Shown here piece after piece: positions 31,977-33,544 of a stretch of DNA of 33,544 nucleotides. The DNA is from TMED27 sp963922705. Lineage in GTDB: Bacteria; Pseudomonadota; Alphaproteobacteria; Micavibrionales; Micavibrionaceae. The position numbers and the translations under genes are program-made. How positions within the stretch are numbered: position 1 is the first letter of the stretch; every line of letters starts with the position of its first letter. The DNA is taken from positions 1 through 33,544 of the forward strand of contig CAWUJS010000015.1 in assembly GCA_963922705.1 (NCBI GenBank), given 5' to 3'. The notes beneath the pieces are model-generated. The model had not been told where the DNA came from. It saw only the letters and a program-made list of their open reading frames with translations, and did no database searches.

Positions 31977-32558
31977 ATGACCAATATCAAACTCTGTTCT
32001 ATTGTGGCAATAGCAAAAAATAATGTTATCGGCAAAGATAACACACTTATTTGGCATATTCCAAAAGACTTGAAGCATTTTAAGAACACGACAATGGGAA
32101 AGCCTATTTTAATGGGGCGTAAGAGCTATGATTCTCTGGGCAGGCCTTTGCCCGGGCGGCCTAATATTGTCATCAGCAGGTCTTTGAAGGCTATTTCCGA
32201 ACAACAAGAAACACCGCATTTTAAAGACATGGAAGCGGTTGGCGATGCGCCGCCCGCCATTGATGAGGGGCCTTATTTGTTTTCATCTCTTGCGGAGGGA
32301 ATTGAAGCGATGAAAGCCATGGGCGCTCAAATGGGGGTGGATGAGGTTTTTATCACTGGCGGTGGGCAGATTTACAAGGAAACACTTCCCTATACGGAGC
32401 GTCTGTATTTAACGGTGCTGGATCGTGATTATGAAGGGGATATATTTTTTCCGGAATTGAATTGGGATGAGTGGAATATTATTTCAGAAGAAAAACAGAG
32501 TGATGAGCCTGAGCATGATCGTCCGGCTTTTACGTTTTTTACGCTAGAGCGGAAATAA
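31977..32558 (+). CDS. folA: Dihydrofolate reductase
   Basis: FolA reduces dihydrofolate to tetrahydrofolate, completing the cycle driven by ThyA. The 193-residue protein has SIVAIAKNNVIGKDNTLIWHIPKDLKHFK with the catalytic Asp, GKPILMGRKSYDSLGRPLPGRPNIVISR, and VFITGGGQIYKETLPYTERLYLT. It is longer than the E. coli enzyme because of an extra stretch of about 20-25 residues after NIVISR (ETPHFKDMEAVGDAPPAID). I start it at the ATG giving MTNIKLCS. An ATG eight codons upstream would overlap the folB start codon. The stop codon lies within the end of the convergent mrp gene (20-base overlap). Confidence 0.94.
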   Translation: MTNIKLCSIVAIAKNNVIGKDNTLIWHIPKDLKHFKNTTMGKPILMGRKSYDSLGRPLPGRPNIVISRSLKAISEQQETPHFKDMEAVGDAPPAIDEGPYLFSSLAEGIEAMKAMGAQMGVDEVFITGGGQIYKETLPYTERLYLTVLDRDYEGDIFFPELNWDEWNIISEEKQSDEPEHDRPAFTFFTLERK

Positions 32559-33544
32559 TCGTTTCGGGCATGTCGTATGCTTGCCCGGAATCTGCTTTGA
32601 CTCGGGTGTCCATGCTCAGCGGGATTTCACCCAAAAAGGGAATATCCAGCTTTTTAGCTTCTGACTTTGCGCCGCCATGCCCGAAAATATGCTCTTCATG
32701 CCCGCAATTGGAACAAATATGCGTGCTCATATTTTCGATGAGGCCAAGAACAGGCACATTGACGGTGCGGAACATCTCGACAGCCTTGCGCGCATCGACA
32801 AGCGCCAGATCTTGCGGGGTGGAGACGATCACCGCGCCAGTCACGTCGATTTTCTGGGCAAGGGTGAGCTGCGCATCGCCTGTGCCCGGCGGCATATCTA
32901 CAAGGAGAATATCCAGCGGCTCGCTTTCCTGTGCCCATTCAACATCACGGAACATCTGGTAAATTGCGCTTTGCACCATGGGGCCGCGCCAAACAAGCGC
33001 TTTTTCCGCATCGACCATAAAGCCGATGGACATAATTTTGATGCCGTCAACAGTGGCGGGGATGATTTTTTTCTCCTCTGTGAAATCGGGTTTAAAATCT
33101 TTGAGGCCAAAGAGTGTTGGCTGGCTGGGGCCGTAAATATCAGCATCCAGCAATCCTACGCGCTTGCTTTTATCGGTAGCTAAAGAGCGTGCCAGGCCTG
33201 CGGCGACTGTTGACTTTCCAACGCCGCCTTTGCCGGATGCAACGGCAATAATTTTACGGGCCGCAATTGTGAGCTTTGGATTTTTGGCCATGCCGTGCGG
33301 ATCGTGAGGATTTGTAGCATTTGTCTCAGCTTTTTTCTCTGCTTTTTTCTCTGCCGTTAAAATAGCCGTGACTTTTGAAACACCGTCCAGCGCACGCACG
33401 GCATTCTCGGCCTGCTGTCTTAATGGTTCCATTTTTGAACCTAATGCAGGATCAACGCTGATCATGAAAATAACGGAACCATCATGACCAACCTGCAAAC
33501 CCTGTATGGCTTTGCGGGCAACGATTGGTTCCAGAATATCGTAA
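32539..33544 (-). CDS. mrp: Mrp/ApbC-type iron-sulfur carrier ATPase, 5' end missing
   Basis: Mrp/ApbC ATPases carry and transfer Fe-S clusters in the cytoplasm. The frame is open to the window edge, and the first visible residues (YDILEPIVARKAIQGLQ) belong to the N-terminal MIP18/DUF59 domain, so the start codon is outside. After a Lys/Glu-rich linker (KKAEKKAETN) come the deviant Walker A IIAVASGKGGVGKSTVAAGL, GLLDADIYGPSQPTLFG, LVDMPPGTGDAQLT, and the cluster-binding Cys pair in HICSNCGHEEHIFG. About 335 residues are visible. It converges with folA, and the two genes overlap by 20 bases at their ends. Confidence 0.95.
   Translation of the reverse strand, partial: YDILEPIVARKAIQGLQVGHDGSVIFMISVDPALGSKMEPLRQQAENAVRALDGVSKVTAILTAEKKAEKKAETNATNPHDPHGMAKNPKLTIAARKIIAVASGKGGVGKSTVAAGLARSLATDKSKRVGLLDADIYGPSQPTLFGLKDFKPDFTEEKKIIPATVDGIKIMSIGFMVDAEKALVWRGPMVQSAIYQMFRDVEWAQESEPLDILLVDMPPGTGDAQLTLAQKIDVTGAVIVSTPQDLALVDARKAVEMFRTVNVPVLGLIENMSTHICSNCGHEEHIFGHGGAKSEAKKLDIPFLGEIPLSMDTRVKADSGQAYDMPETIISALA

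Overview
The window looks like a chromosomal stretch of a fairly AT-rich alphaproteobacterium. Three things support this. The tmRNA gene is circularly permuted (acceptor piece first, then coding piece). The order hemC-hemD-mitofilin-like-hemY sits beside a divergent tsaD-gpsA-EVE group. An alphaproteobacterial-type SspB is also present. I cannot place it to genus; a Rhodospirillales/Micavibrio-like lineage is only a guess from the style of the response regulators and helix-turn-helix proteins.

Layout. 1-1103: the tip of a dispersed repeat, an unrecognised helical protein and a CheY-like response regulator. 1249-4672 (minus): EamA transporter, EVE protein, gpsA and tsaD. 4785-9631 (plus): hemC, hemD, a Mic60/mitofilin-like membrane protein and hemY. 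9691-12936 (plus): cvpA, purF and a receiver protein that has lost its phosphorylation residues. 12937-13542: a gene-free region filled by a composite, transposon-like repeat. 13543-15633: a receiver-ATPase protein, a degenerate S24-type repressor and a divergent small XRE regulator. 15689-20571 (minus): thrC, metE and metF. 20786-23239 (plus): a PodJ-like coiled-coil/Sel1/peptidoglycan-binding protein. 23252-28380 (minus): a cell-envelope group of FemAB-like protein, DUF3108 protein, glmU and glmS. 28398-28820 (minus): two-piece tmRNA. 28905-33544: thyA, a second repeat region, sspB, a thioredoxin-reductase-like flavoprotein, folB, folA and the 3' part of an Mrp/ApbC ATPase that runs off the window edge.

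How the genes fit together. Most are core metabolism: porphyrin (hemC, hemD), purine (purF), methionine/threonine (metE, metF, thrC), amino-sugar precursors for the wall (glmU, glmS), and folate/thymidylate (thyA, folA, folB). tmRNA and SspB belong to one pathway, ribosome rescue and ClpXP delivery of tagged proteins, and lie about 1.8 kb apart.

The points most worth following are: a 20-codon tmRNA tag containing the ANDN motif twice; a precursor stem that extends the tmRNA acceptor stem; a 474-bp repeat with terminal inverted repeats and a likely target-site duplication; a mitofilin-like protein with an N-terminal DNA-binding-like domain; a signal peptide encoded out of frame over the end of the upstream gene; a pseudo-receiver; and an S24 repressor lacking both catalytic residues. 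I saw no clear phage, CRISPR array or defence island.
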